A program made the translations under genes and the position numbers. Of a stretch of DNA of 64,000 bases, positions 1 through 9,195 are shown in pieces. Numbering within the stretch: position 1 is the stretch's first letter; each line of letters starts with the position of its first letter. Source of the stretch: Clostridium sp. cel8 (GTDB lineage: Bacteria > Bacillota > Clostridia > Clostridiales > Clostridiaceae); the NCBI RefSeq assembly GCF_014050525.1, contig NZ_JACGAG010000003.1:124001-188000 (forward strand), read 5' to 3'. The notes under the pieces were generated by a model. The model saw only the letters and a program-made list of their open reading frames with translations. It did no database searches and was not told the DNA's origin.

Positions 1-1418
1 ACTGCATTATCCACAAGGTTCAATAACATTTGTTTAAATCTATCTTTGTTCCCGCATATGTTAAGAACATCTGAAGCATATGATTTTATTTCTATATTTT
101 TCTTTTTTGCAGTATCTTTCATAAGATAACAAACATTTTCTATAACTTCTTTAATATTTATCCTTTCTCTTTCAAAATTCTTATAATTTTCTATATGAGA
201 AAGTGTTAAAATATCATCTATGAGCCTAGTAAGTCTATCCGCCTCATCATTTATAATATTCAAAAATTTATTTTTATTCTCATCATCATCAACATATTTA
301 AGTGTTTCTGAAAATCCCTTTATAGATGTAAGTGGAGTCTTTAGCTCATGGGAAACATTTGCTACAAATTCAGACCTCATATTTTCAAGCCTTTTTATAT
401 CTGTTATGTCCTGCACTACTGCCACTGTTCCAATTTTATTATTGGAATCATTTATTATATCAGCAGTTTTTATCCTAAGATTTCTCTCTCTTGGCCATAT
501 TATCTTTATTTCTCTGTGTTCTTTTTTTTCTTCCTTGAATATATCTTCAAGTTCAAAATTTCTTATGCTGTCCATTAAATTATTTCCAATTATATTTTCA
601 TTTATTCCAAATATCTTTCTTGCATAAGGATTTATCATTATTATTCTATAATTTATATCTATAGCAATAACACCACTATCCATACTTGTAAGTATAGCTT
701 GAAGTTTATTATTTTGTTCCATAGACTCATTTAAAGTATACTGAAGTTTTTCTCCCATATTATTAAATGTTTTTGCAAGTTTCCCAATTTCATCATCTCT
801 GTTAATTTTAACTCTTCTATTTAAATCTCCATTTGCTATAGCTGCAGTTATCTCTTGAAGTTTCTTAACCGGTTTAACCATGTAATTTGACAATCTTATT
901 GCAAAAAACATAGATATTATTATAGACATTATCATTATAAATACATAATATTTGAAATATTGGATTTCTATGCCCTCTATTCTATTCATAGTCATTGCAG
1001 TTCTAACTATATGTCCATCTTTTGTAGCAATTGCAAAATATAGAGTCCTTTTTTTAGTAGTATCACTTAATCTTATATTATATCCTGTTCCATACTTTCT
1101 GGCATCTATTACTTCTTTTCTTCCATTATGATTTTCAAGTTTTTTACCATATTCTTCAGAATCGCTTATAACATTTCCATCTTTATCTATATAAGTTCCT
1201 CTAAGATTTGTATTTTTAAAATAGTCCTTAAAAATTTCAGCTTTATTTTTACCATTATATGTTTCCATAGAATTTATTATAATTCTATCATTTGTTTCTA
1301 ATGTATGCTTTATGTTTTCTATATACTGATGATTCTCAATAAATACAAATAAAACCGTCATAATTGTTAAGCTAAAAATCAGTACACTAAGCATGGATTT
1401 AATCAATTGTTTTTTCAT
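1..1418 (-). CDS. Sensor histidine kinase (HAMP-PAS-HisKA-HATPase), 3' end outside window
   Basis: Membrane sensor kinase of the PhoR/WalK type; about 472 residues are visible and the end of the ATPase domain lies beyond base 1. Read from the minus strand it begins MKKQLIKSMLSVLIF, giving one N-terminal membrane segment. An extracellular sensor region and a second membrane segment follow near residue 150-175. Then come HAMP, a PAS domain, and the phosphoacceptor H-box SHELKTPLTSIKG near residue 350. The start of the HATPase domain (N-box, LLNLVDNA) is at the window edge. The ATG follows GGTGATTTT and lies 10 bases after the stop of the response regulator, so the two form an operon. The signal is unknown: phosphate (PhoR-like) is possible but no pst/pho genes are seen. 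Confidence 0.93.
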   Translation of the reverse strand, partial: MKKQLIKSMLSVLIFSLTIMTVLFVFIENHQYIENIKHTLETNDRIIINSMETYNGKNKAEIFKDYFKNTNLRGTYIDKDGNVISDSEEYGKKLENHNGRKEVIDARKYGTGYNIRLSDTTKKRTLYFAIATKDGHIVRTAMTMNRIEGIEIQYFKYYVFIMIMSIIISMFFAIRLSNYMVKPVKKLQEITAAIANGDLNRRVKINRDDEIGKLAKTFNNMGEKLQYTLNESMEQNNKLQAILTSMDSGVIAIDINYRIIMINPYARKIFGINENIIGNNLMDSIRNFELEDIFKEEKKEHREIKIIWPRERNLRIKTADIINDSNNKIGTVAVVQDITDIKRLENMRSEFVANVSHELKTPLTSIKGFSETLKYVDDDENKNKFLNIINDEADRLTRLIDDILTLSHIENYKNFERERINIKEVIENVCYLMKDTAKKKNIEIKSYASDVLNICGNKDRFKQMLLNLVDNA

Positions 1419-1428
1419 AAAATCACCA

Positions 1429-2124
1429 TTATTTTTCGGCATTAAATCTATATCCTATTCCTCGAATAGTTTCAATATACTTTGGTTTCTTATCATCTTC
1501 TTCAATTTTTTGTCTTAAGTGCCTTATATGAACATCTACTGTTCTTGTTTCCCCAACATATTCATATCCCCATACTCTATCAAGCAAAAAATCTCTTGTA
1601 ACAACTCTTCCAGCATTTTCTACAAGTATACGCAGTAATTCAAACTCCTTTAATGTGAGATCAATTTTTTTATCTGATTTAAATATTTCATGTTTATCAA
1701 AATCTATACTCAACTTACCAAATTTAAAATATTTATCTACGATATCTATATTGCTTCTTCTAAGTATTGCTTTTACCCTTGCTACAAGTTCTCTTACAGA
1801 AAATGGCTTTGTAATATAATCATCTGCACCAAGTTCAAGTCCAAGAACTTTGTCAAATTCCTCTCCTTTTGCAGTTATCATCATAATTGGAATATAAGAT
1901 ATTGAACTATCTTTTCTAATCTCTTTACACACATCATATCCATCTATTCCAGGAAGCATTAAATCAAGCAATATTAAATCAGGCCTCTCATGTTTCGCCT
2001 TATTCAGAGCATCAAGTCCATCAGTAGATATTATTGTATCATAACCACTTTTTTCAAGATTAAATTTAATTAATTCACATATATGTTCTTCGTCGTCAAC
2101 TATTAGAACTTTTTCTTTAGACAT
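1429..2124 (-). CDS. OmpR/PhoB-family response regulator
   Basis: DNA-binding partner of the adjacent histidine kinase. The 231-residue protein has a receiver domain (acidic pocket in VLIVDDEEH, phosphoacceptor Asp in LILLDLMLPGIDG, switch Lys in DDYITKPFS) and a C-terminal winged helix (RTVDVHIRHLRQKIE, then the wing ending GIGYRFNAEK). The reading frame extends 31 codons further upstream, but ATG at 2124 is preceded by GGAGGTAG and starts the canonical receiver sequence, so I use it. Gene order is pgeF, regulator, kinase with short gaps. The family resembles PhoP/PhoB/WalR; its regulon cannot be read from the sequence. Confidence 0.94.
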   Translation of the reverse strand: MSKEKVLIVDDEEHICELIKFNLEKSGYDTIISTDGLDALNKAKHERPDLILLDLMLPGIDGYDVCKEIRKDSSISYIPIMMITAKGEEFDKVLGLELGADDYITKPFSVRELVARVKAILRRSNIDIVDKYFKFGKLSIDFDKHEIFKSDKKIDLTLKEFELLRILVENAGRVVTRDFLLDRVWGYEYVGETRTVDVHIRHLRQKIEEDDKKPKYIETIRGIGYRFNAEK

Positions 2125-2149
2125 AACTACCTCCAAAACATTTTTATAC

Positions 2150-2857
2150 CTATTTGAAATAGATAAATGAGAACATTCTGCCACAATTTTTATTCTTCCT
2201 ATAAGAATACATCTCATACTTTGTTTCGCATGCTGTACAAATATCTAAATATTTTATATTTTTCTCTTGAATTCCCTCATAACTTAGTTGATACATGAGA
2301 CATTTTTTAAGATCCAAATTATTTCCATGGAATATTTCTTTATCTTTATAAAAATCAGATTCTCTAAATTTATCTATTACTTCTTTTCCCACTTCATAGC
2401 AACAAACCTGTATATGTGGTCCTATACATACCAATATATCGTCTGCCAAACTTCCATATTCTAGCTTCATCTTTTCAATTGCCTTTGATAGAACTCTACT
2501 TAAAGTTCCCTTCCATCCACTGTGCACAGCACAAATTACAGAATTTTCTTTATCATATAGAAGTATTGGTACACAATCTGCATTAAATACCCCTACTGCA
2601 CAAGCCTCATCTTTTGTAATAATTCCATCTGCATTTTCTACTTTATTTTTATAATCTATAACCTTATTTCCATGAACTTGGTTTAAATAACCAACATCTT
2701 TTAGATTAAACCACTTCTTTAAATTTTGAATATTATTTATTCCAAAGTCTTTTGCCTTATTAAAGTCAAGTCCATTTTTTGCAGTTGAAAATACTGCTTT
2801 TGCACCATCCATATCTACTATAATAAATTCATAACCTTCTATATTAACAATATTCAT
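2150..2857 (-). CDS. pgeF: Laccase-domain protein PgeF/YlmD (purine nucleoside phosphorylase family)
   Basis: Member of the former DUF152 'polyphenol oxidase' family, now known to include peptidoglycan-editing factor and zinc-dependent purine nucleoside phosphorylase/adenosine deaminase activities. The 235-residue length is typical. The metal-binding triad is visible: His in LNQVHGNK, Cys in NADCVPILL and His in AVHSGWKGT. The ATG follows TTGGAGGATATAT. In many Firmicutes it neighbours sigG/ylm genes, as here. It ends 25 bases before the response regulator and could be co-transcribed with it. The nrdR terminator upstream separates it from nrdR. Confidence 0.9.
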   Translation of the reverse strand: MNIVNIEGYEFIIVDMDGAKAVFSTAKNGLDFNKAKDFGINNIQNLKKWFNLKDVGYLNQVHGNKVIDYKNKVENADGIITKDEACAVGVFNADCVPILLYDKENSVICAVHSGWKGTLSRVLSKAIEKMKLEYGSLADDILVCIGPHIQVCCYEVGKEVIDKFRESDFYKDKEIFHGNNLDLKKCLMYQLSYEGIQEKNIKYLDICTACETKYEMYSYRKNKNCGRMFSFIYFK

Positions 2858-2981
2858 ATATATCCTCCAATAACATAATAATCAATACTATAAAATATAT
2901 TTTAACATTGTTTATATATAAATTGAACTTTGAATCTATAATTTAAACTTATTAACATAAATTTAACATAAATACAGAAAA

Positions 2982-3015
2982 ACAGATGGCAGATAGCGCC
3001 TATAACGCCATCTGT
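2982..3015 (-). terminator. Intrinsic terminator of nrdR
   Basis: The arms acagatggc and gccatctgt enclose a 16-base loop. Read on the minus strand the hairpin is followed by a T-run (TTTTTC), four bases after the nrdR stop codon. Confidence 0.85.
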
Positions 3016-3018
3016 CAT

Positions 3019-3474
3019 CTATTTTTGCGAAATAAGATTCTTTATCTCCTTCATAAACGTATTTATATCTTTAAATTGTCTATAAACAGATGCAAATCTC
3101 ACATATGAAACTTCATCAATATCTTTAAGTTTTTCCATAACCATTTCACCTATATCGGAAGAACTTATTTCTGTTATCATTCTGTTATTTATGTCCTTTT
3201 CAATATTTTCCACTATGCTTTCAAGTTGTTGTCTTGACACAGGCCTTTTCTGACAGGCTTTTATAAGGCCATTTAATATCTTATTTCTATCAAAATACTC
3301 TCTATCCATGTTTTTCTTTATCACAAGTATTGGAATATCTTCAACTTTCTCATAAGTTGTATATCTCTTCTTACACCTAAGACATTCTCTTCGTCTTCTT
3401 GTAGCTCTATTGTCCTCAGTAGATCTAGAATCCACAACTTTACTTTCTTCATAGCCACAATAAGGGCATTTCAT
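3019..3474 (-). CDS. nrdR: Transcriptional repressor NrdR
   Basis: Nucleotide-sensing repressor of ribonucleotide reductase genes. The 151-residue protein begins with a zinc ribbon ([13 protein letters not shown] with a second [12 protein letters not shown] pair at about residue 31-34), then an Arg-rich stretch, then an ATP-cone domain (residues ~49-139). ATG follows AAAAGGACGTGAAATAAG. No convincing pair of NrdR boxes was found in this window, so its targets lie elsewhere. It lies 139 bases downstream of the ylmC-like gene, near sigG, a common clostridial arrangement. Confidence 0.96.
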   Translation of the reverse strand: MKCPYCGYEESKVVDSRSTEDNRATRRRRECLRCKKRYTTYEKVEDIPILVIKKNMDREYFDRNKILNGLIKACQKRPVSRQQLESIVENIEKDINNRMITEISSSDIGEMVMEKLKDIDEVSYVRFASVYRQFKDINTFMKEIKNLISQK

Positions 3475-3613
3475 CTTATTTCACGTCCTTTTCATATCTT
3501 ATATTTTGTATATATTATACACTTCTTTTAGTAACTTTGCATTAGTTCATATTTATTTAAAATACAAGATATAATAAAATTCAAGTGATATCAGGCTATT
3601 TCGAAAGTAATTA

Positions 3614-3889
3614 CTAATTCAAAAAATTTTTCGCATCCACAAGTAATACATCTATGCCTATTTTTTTTACATTTGACCAAGGTAATTCAATATCATCATT
3701 TTTGCCAAACCAACTTATTTTAGCTGTTTGAGATGGAAGTATTATAGACAGTATTTTATTGCTATCGCAGTCTATCTTTAAGTCTTTCATAAATCCAAGT
3801 TTAGCTCCAGTATTTATATCTATAATTTCCATAGATCTCAAACTCGCAAGTGAATACAATGACACCTCTTCTTCCATGTTATTTTCCAT
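3614..3889 (-). CDS. ylmC: YlmC/YmxH family PRC-barrel sporulation protein
   Basis: Small 91-residue protein of the YlmC/YmxH family, a PRC-barrel-like fold found in endospore formers. The central block DINTGAKLGFMKDLKID and the LPWSNVKKIGIDVLLV end are characteristic. ATG at 3889 is preceded by a run of six G (GGGGGGAT) at good spacing; an internal Met at codon 5 is less likely. It lies 43 bases after sigG, so it is probably co-transcribed with it. The molecular role is not established; placement among sporulation genes supports a forespore-stage role. Confidence 0.85.
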   Translation of the reverse strand: MENNMEEEVSLYSLASLRSMEIIDINTGAKLGFMKDLKIDCDSNKILSIILPSQTAKISWFGKNDDIELPWSNVKKIGIDVLLVDAKNFLN

Positions 3890-3932
3890 ATATGTAATCC
3901 CCCCATTAAAATTATTTATATTACAAATAAGT

Positions 3933-4706
3933 TTATATATATTTTCTCATATGCTTTAATGCAGTTTTTTCAAGTCTTGACACCTGAGCCTGTGATATTC
4001 CTATTTCATTTGCTACTTCCATCTGAGTCCTTCCATCAAAAAACCTCAAATTTAATATAAGTTTTTCTCTATCATTTAGCTGCTTCATAGCTTCTTTTAT
4101 AGATATATCTTGAAGCCAGTTTTCATCAACATTTTTTCTATCACTTATCTGATCCATTACATATATAGCATCACCACCATCACGATATATTGGCTCAAAT
4201 AGTGATACTGGATCCTGAATTGCATCAAGTGCAAATACTACTTCTTCTCTTGGCATATCAAGCTCTTTAGATATCTGTGATATTGTTGGCTCCTTATTGT
4301 TTTTTCGTACAAGTCTATCTCTAGCTTGAAGTGCTTTATAAGCTATATCCCTTAAAGATCTACTTACTCTTATTGAATTATTATCCCTTAAATATCTTCT
4401 TATTTCACCTATAATCATAGGAACTGCATAAGTAGAAAACTTTACATTTTGCTTTAAATCAAAATTATCTATTGCCTTTATTAGCCCAACACATCCTACC
4501 TGAAAAAGATCATCTGCATTTTCACCCCTATTGCTAAATCTTTGTATTACGCTTAATATAAGTCTTAAATTTCCCTTTATAAATTTTTCTCTTGCTTTAA
4601 GATCTCCATCCCTAGTCTTAATTAAAAGTTCCTTCATTTCACTTTCTTTAAGAACTGGCAGTTTTGATGTATTTACGCCACAAATTTCAACTTTGTTAAT
4701 TATCAT
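3933..4706 (-). CDS. sigG: Sporulation sigma factor SigG (late forespore)
   Basis: RNA polymerase sigma-G, directing late forespore transcription. The N-terminus KVEICGVNTSKLPVL is the diagnostic sigma-G leader. Region 2 reads NADDLFQVGCVGLIKAID with FSTYAVPMIIGEIRRYLRD, and region 4 ends EVANEIGISQAQVSRLEK. At 257 residues it is full length. There is no pro-sequence, as expected for sigma-G. ATG follows AAAGGGGC. It lies 73 bases downstream of sigE, the order seen in Bacillus and Clostridium, where read-through and an own forespore promoter both contribute; I did not find a convincing sigma-G/F promoter in the short gap. Confidence 0.97.
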   Translation of the reverse strand: MIINKVEICGVNTSKLPVLKESEMKELLIKTRDGDLKAREKFIKGNLRLILSVIQRFSNRGENADDLFQVGCVGLIKAIDNFDLKQNVKFSTYAVPMIIGEIRRYLRDNNSIRVSRSLRDIAYKALQARDRLVRKNNKEPTISQISKELDMPREEVVFALDAIQDPVSLFEPIYRDGGDAIYVMDQISDRKNVDENWLQDISIKEAMKQLNDREKLILNLRFFDGRTQMEVANEIGISQAQVSRLEKTALKHMRKYI

Positions 4707-4779
4707 GCAATCAGCCCCTTTAGAATATATAGCATTTTAAGTATTTACTAAGAAGCTGAATTTTATACTAAGGACAAAC

Positions 4780-5487
4780 TTATAACATTTTATTTATTTC
4801 TTTTTTCAATCGTTTTATTATTCTCTTTTCAAGTCTTGATATGTAAGATTGTGATATACCTAGCATATCTGCTACCTCTTTTTGGGTCTTTTCATTGTTT
4901 CCATTAAGTCCAAATCTTAAATTTACTATTTTCTTTTCTCTCTCACTTAATTTTTCCATTGCCATTACAAGAAGTTGTTTGTCCACTTCATCTTCTATAG
5001 AATCATATACTACATCATTTTCTGTACCCAGTATATCTGAAAGAAGCAATTCATTTCCATCCCAGTCTATATTGAGTGGTTCATAAAATGATATTTCTGC
5101 TTTAACTTTATTATTTCTTCTAAGGTACATTAATATTTCATTTTCAATACATCTTGATGCATAAGTTGCCAACTTAATATTTTTATTAGGATCAAAGGTA
5201 TTTACTGCCTTTATAAGTCCTATAGTTCCTACTGATATCAAGTCTTCTACATTTACTCCTGTGTTTTCAAACTTTCTTGCTATATAAACAACAAGCCTTA
5301 GGTTTCTTTCAATTAATATAGATCTTACCTTTTCATCTCCAGACACCAATTTTAATACTAAATTTTGTTCCTCATCTTTTGTAAGAGGAGGTGGCAGTAC
5401 ATCGCTTCCACCTATGTAATATAAATTTTTAAAAAAAATCTTGAATTTTAGCATCAATCTATTCAATACAATATTTATTTTATTCAC
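4780..5487 (-). CDS. sigE: Sporulation sigma factor SigE (mother cell), pro-form
   Basis: Early mother-cell sigma factor made as an inactive precursor. The first ~28 residues form a hydrophobic/basic pro-sequence ([16 protein letters not shown]) ahead of the mature start region [11 protein letters not shown]; SpoIIGA, encoded directly upstream, cleaves it. Region 2 ([35 protein letters not shown]) and region 4 ([18 protein letters not shown]) are intact. Length 235 residues. The start codon is GTG, chosen because GGAGGGAAAATT precedes it. It lies 68 bases after spoIIGA and is followed by sigG. Confidence 0.97.
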   Translation of the reverse strand: MNKINIVLNRLMLKFKIFFKNLYYIGGSDVLPPPLTKDEEQNLVLKLVSGDEKVRSILIERNLRLVVYIARKFENTGVNVEDLISVGTIGLIKAVNTFDPNKNIKLATYASRCIENEILMYLRRNNKVKAEISFYEPLNIDWDGNELLLSDILGTENDVVYDSIEDEVDKQLLVMAMEKLSEREKKIVNLRFGLNGNNEKTQKEVADMLGISQSYISRLEKRIIKRLKKEINKML

Positions 5488-5555
5488 AATTTTCCCTCCA
5501 ATTATCCCTATTTTTTAATTTTAAACTATATATTCCTTTTAAATAACTTTACATA

Positions 5556-6341
5556 TTAAATTACTCCTCTAGGAAGTAGCGCATGATAATCACTGAATTC
5601 ACTTAAATTAGTTTCACAAAATGCAATTATAGCTTCTCTAAACTCCATATTATCTCCTTGTCCTATTTTTACAGCTTTTGGTTTAAATCCTATGAGTTTA
5701 TCACCTTTACCACCTATAACTTTATAAGGTATATAAAATCTATCATATTTATCTATATCTATATTAGAAAATACAGATTTTTCAACTATAATTACTGGAA
5801 GATTAGTAGCAGGTTCTTTTAACTCATTTCCAGTATCCAAAAATGCTCGTACCCTCTTACTGCCATTATTCAATACAATATCAACATTAAATATCAAAGT
5901 AGATAAAGTCTTTCTATCCTTTATAAAAACTACTAATCTGTCAATAATTATATATATAATCATAATTGCCATCATTAGCCATTTATATGAAAAATTATAT
6001 AATAAATAACCTTGACTGTTATATTGAATAAATATACATATTCCTGCAAGAAGCATTGAATACATTATAAATATTGATAGAGCCTTTAAATTAAAAATAA
6101 TACTCTTATTTCTAAAAGTTATAAATACCAAAATGGCAGCTGTAAATATTTTAAAAAATAAATTAGAAAAAACTGCAAGCTGTGGAAATATCATTGTTAT
6201 AACATATATTCCGCCTAGAAAAGATGATAAAATCATATATCTAAGCTTTACTATAACTCTCATAGTCTTTGCCGTAATATACATGATAAAGAAGTTAACT
6301 ACCACATTAACCATAATAAGCACATCTAAAAATACAATCAA
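5556..6341 (-). CDS. spoIIGA: Sigma-E processing peptidase SpoIIGA
   Basis: Membrane-bound aspartic protease that cleaves pro-sigma-E at the septum. The N-terminal half carries about five hydrophobic segments. The C-terminal cytoplasmic half has the catalytic motif AFLDTGNELKEP near residue 175. Length 261 residues is somewhat shorter than the ~300 of Bacillus; the end LLPRGVI is close to the family's conserved C-terminus. The start is TTG, with GGAGGAG 11 bases upstream. A four-codon ORF (ATGGTTAATATTTGA) sits between that site and the TTG and overlaps the start. Confidence 0.92.
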   Translation of the reverse strand: MIVFLDVLIMVNVVVNFFIMYITAKTMRVIVKLRYMILSSFLGGIYVITMIFPQLAVFSNLFFKIFTAAILVFITFRNKSIIFNLKALSIFIMYSMLLAGICIFIQYNSQGYLLYNFSYKWLMMAIMIIYIIIDRLVVFIKDRKTLSTLIFNVDIVLNNGSKRVRAFLDTGNELKEPATNLPVIIVEKSVFSNIDIDKYDRFYIPYKVIGGKGDKLIGFKPKAVKIGQGDNMEFREAIIAFCETNLSEFSDYHALLPRGVI

Positions 6342-6424
6342 ATATTAACCATCTCCTCCATATATTGTTTTATATGTTTACTTTTATTATATACTTACAT
6401 CATCTAAAATTTTGTCATTTTATA

Positions 6425-6461
6425 ATTCTATACAATGTTTTTATCTTCTATAATATGTCAA
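6425..6461 (-). promoter_or_regulatory. Candidate spoIIGA promoter with unusually long spacer
   Basis: On the minus strand a perfect TTGACA (6456-6461) is followed 23 bases later by TATAGAAT (6425-6432), 84 bases before the spoIIGA start. The Bacillus spoIIG promoter is a sigma-A promoter with an over-long (22-base) spacer activated by Spo0A-P, so this layout fits. A weak 0A-like TTTTGTCATTT lies nearby on the opposite strand. Assignment is by analogy. Confidence 0.45.
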
Positions 6462-6559
6462 GCAGTTTAAATTTATGCATAATATGGAATTAAATTAATA
6501 TATGTGTATATAAACACCAAGAAATGTAAATTAGATATGAAAATTTAAAAATGAAGAAA

Positions 6560-6587
6560 GGCTACTGACAAATATTTGTCAGTAGCC
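6560..6587 (-). terminator. Intrinsic terminator of ftsZ
   Basis: A perfect 28-base palindrome (arms ggctactgacaaat / atttgtcagtagcc) lies 25 bases after the ftsZ stop and is followed on the minus strand by TTTCTTCATTTTT. It separates ftsAZ from spoIIGA. Confidence 0.88.
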
Positions 6588-6612
6588 TAAATAAAGTAAA
6601 ATATGTACTTTA

Positions 6613-7734
6613 TTATTTTCTTTGTCTTCTCAAAAAAGCAGGTATTTCTAGATCTTCATCATTGAAATCTCTATAATCAGAAGTAGCCGCAGCTTCATTT
6701 TTACTATCTGATATATTTTTGAAACCATTACCTAAATTTCTATTCTTAAAATTATTATCTTCTGGCTTATTTTTTTTATTCTTCTCTTCAAATCCTGTTG
6801 CTATTACGGTAATTCTTATTTCATCTTTTATATCTTCATCTATAACTGCTCCAAATATTATATTGGCATCTGGATCAGCAGCATCTTGAACAATTTCTGC
6901 AGCTTCATTTATTTCAAGAAGTCCAAGATCAGCTCCTCCAGTTATATTTAATAACACTCCAGTTGCTCCAACTATAGAAGTTTCAAGAAGTGGACTTGAT
7001 ATAGCTTGTTTTGCAGCATCTTGTGCTCTATTGTCACCATTTCCTTTTCCAACACCCATATGTGCAAGTCCTTTATCTATCATAATAGTTCTAACATCTG
7101 CAAAGTCCAAATTTACAAGCCCAGGTATTGTTATAAGATCTGATATACCTTGTACACCTTGTCTTAATACATCATCTGCAAACTTAAATGATTCAACGAG
7201 AGTAGTCTTTTTATCAACTATAGAAAGAAGTCTTTCATTTGGAATTGTTACAAGAGTATCCACTCTATCTTTTAAGTTCTTTATTCCCATTTCAGCATGA
7301 ATCATTCTCTTTCTTCCCTCAAATGGAAATGGTTTAGTGACAACCCCTACAGTAAGTATTCCCATAGATTTAGCCAATTCTGCAATTATGGGAGCTGCAC
7401 CAGTACCTGTTCCACCACCCATTCCTGCAGTTATAAATACCATATCTGCACCTTTTATTGCTTGAGCTATTTCATCTTTACTCTCATCTGCAGCTTTTTG
7501 TCCAATCTCAGGATTAGCCCCTGCACCTAATCCTTTTGTAATCTTTTCTCCTATTTGTATTTTTTGAGATGCCTGTGAAAGCATTAAAGCTTGTTTATCT
7601 GTATTTATTGCTATAAATTCTACATTTTTAAGTCCTTCAGTTATCATTCTATTTACAGCGTTATTTCCTCCTCCACCACATCCTATTACTTTTATTTGAG
7701 CAAACTGCTGAATATCAACGTCAAAATCTAGCAC
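6613..7734 (-). CDS. ftsZ: Cell division GTPase FtsZ
   Basis: Tubulin-like GTPase that forms the Z ring. The signature [10 protein letters not shown] is at about residues 106-115, preceded by [17 protein letters not shown] near the N-terminus; the T7-loop region reads [12 protein letters not shown] variable linker (residues ~320-355) precedes the conserved C-terminal tail [14 protein letters not shown], which binds FtsA and other partners. Length 373 residues is typical. The start is GTG with GGAGGG seven bases upstream. It lies 16 bases downstream of ftsA, so one operon. Confidence 0.98.
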   Translation of the reverse strand: MLDFDVDIQQFAQIKVIGCGGGGNNAVNRMITEGLKNVEFIAINTDKQALMLSQASQKIQIGEKITKGLGAGANPEIGQKAADESKDEIAQAIKGADMVFITAGMGGGTGTGAAPIIAELAKSMGILTVGVVTKPFPFEGRKRMIHAEMGIKNLKDRVDTLVTIPNERLLSIVDKKTTLVESFKFADDVLRQGVQGISDLITIPGLVNLDFADVRTIMIDKGLAHMGVGKGNGDNRAQDAAKQAISSPLLETSIVGATGVLLNITGGADLGLLEINEAAEIVQDAADPDANIIFGAVIDEDIKDEIRITVIATGFEEKNKKNKPEDNNFKNRNLGNGFKNISDSKNEAAATSDYRDFNDEDLEIPAFLRRQRK

Positions 7735-7750
7735 AATAATACCCTCCTCA

Positions 7751-9028
7751 TTAGAAAAAATCTGTAAAAAACTCTTTTATTTTTGATACAAAACCACCAT
7801 TTTCATAATTTCCATTATTAAATTCAGTATTTTTATTTTTAAGTTTTTCATAATCACCTGAATTTCTCTCATTATACTCATTTACTACTTTTTCATATTT
7901 GCCTTTCATGGAATTTGATACATCTTTTACTACACCAACAGCTGTTACATATATAGAGCTTGAAGCACCTATGTAATTTGGAACACCAATTCTAACTTGT
8001 TTATTTAATATATTCTCGCTAAACTCACGAATTCCTTTTATTTGAGATAATCCCCCACCTACTAAAACAATTTCAGATATATTTTCATAATTGCTAAATG
8101 ATCTAATCTTATTATCTATAATATATAATAATTCTTCAACTCTTGCATCTATTATTTGAAGTAAAATATTATAGTCCACTTGAACTTTATTATTATAATC
8201 CGTATTTACCTCTATATTAAAAGATTCTGATTTAGAAACCTGTCCAACGCAGGAGTATTTCTTCTTCAAACTTTCTGCAGATGATACTGGAAGCTTCAGA
8301 CATACTGAAATATCATTAGTTATACTATTTCCACCAATAAATACAGTTTCCATATTACTTAACTTTCCAGAATCATAGTTATAAATACTTATCGAATCTC
8401 CACCTACATCTACAAGAACAACTCCTCTTTGAATTTGTTCATTTTTTAGAACAACTTGAGATATAGCTGTAGGTTCAAACACAAGTCCAAGCACTTTAAT
8501 TCCAGCTTTATTTACACTTTTAAAAAAATTATTTATTACACTAGATTGGGCTAATATAACCTGTGCATCTACTTCTAATCTCGTTCCACTCATTCCCACA
8601 GGATCTTTTATTTTATCATATCCATCGATTATATATTGTTCTGGAAGTACACCTATTATTTCTTTATCATTTGGAATAGTCATAATCTTAGCAGCTTTTA
8701 AAACTCTTCTTACATCACTTTCTTTAACTTCTCCATCTTCTGAGGACACAGCAACTACCCCTTTTGTTTCTACAAGTTCACTTAATCCTCCTGGTAGAGA
8801 AATATAGGCTTCTTCTATTTTAATATCTATCATTCTTTCCAAATCATATACACACTTTTTTATTGACTCGGAGGTACTATCTATATCAATTACTACTTCT
8901 TTTTTTACACCAGTGCACTCTGATGATGTAATTCCCATTATTTGCATCTCACCATATTTATCTAATTTACCTGCTGCAGCACATATATTAGATGATCCAA
9001 CATCTATTCCTATAATATATTCGTTCAT
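7751..9028 (-). CDS. ftsA: Cell division protein FtsA
   Basis: Actin-like membrane anchor of the Z ring. Phosphate-1 motif [17 protein letters not shown] opens the protein; the SHS2 insertion, phosphate-2 motif [15 protein letters not shown] and the adenosine motif [15 protein letters not shown] follow in order. The last residues ([13 protein letters not shown]) form an amphipathic helix suited to membrane attachment. At 425 residues the length is normal. The frame allows a TTG one codon earlier; ATG at 9028 is used, with AAGGAGG ten bases upstream. Paired with ftsZ in the conserved order. Confidence 0.95.
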   Translation of the reverse strand: MNEYIIGIDVGSSNICAAAGKLDKYGEMQIMGITSSECTGVKKEVVIDIDSTSESIKKCVYDLERMIDIKIEEAYISLPGGLSELVETKGVVAVSSEDGEVKESDVRRVLKAAKIMTIPNDKEIIGVLPEQYIIDGYDKIKDPVGMSGTRLEVDAQVILAQSSVINNFFKSVNKAGIKVLGLVFEPTAISQVVLKNEQIQRGVVLVDVGGDSISIYNYDSGKLSNMETVFIGGNSITNDISVCLKLPVSSAESLKKKYSCVGQVSKSESFNIEVNTDYNNKVQVDYNILLQIIDARVEELLYIIDNKIRSFSNYENISEIVLVGGGLSQIKGIREFSENILNKQVRIGVPNYIGASSSIYVTAVGVVKDVSNSMKGKYEKVVNEYNERNSGDYEKLKNKNTEFNNGNYENGGFVSKIKEFFTDFF

Positions 9029-9161
9029 CAAATATTTTCCTCCTTATAACAGAACCATCAAAATATATATTCAACAAGAAATTGGAATTTCCTCTTTATA
9101 TTTTATCATATTTTAATAAATTCTAAAATATAATTAACTACATTATTAATATACAATAAAA

Positions 9162-9183
9162 GGAAAAGGATTAATCCTTTTCC
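9162..9183 (-). terminator. Intrinsic terminator of the glycosyltransferase gene
   Basis: Perfect palindrome ggaaaaggatt/aatccttttcc followed on the minus strand by TTTTATTG, 12 bases after the stop of the GT2 gene. Confidence 0.8.
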
Positions 9184-9195
9184 ATGATAGTTCAA

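Noticed and set aside
220-627. 135-codon plus-strand ORF opposite the histidine kinase
   Set aside because: The opposite strand encodes clear PAS and HisKA domains through this stretch; the ORF is a low-complexity shadow.
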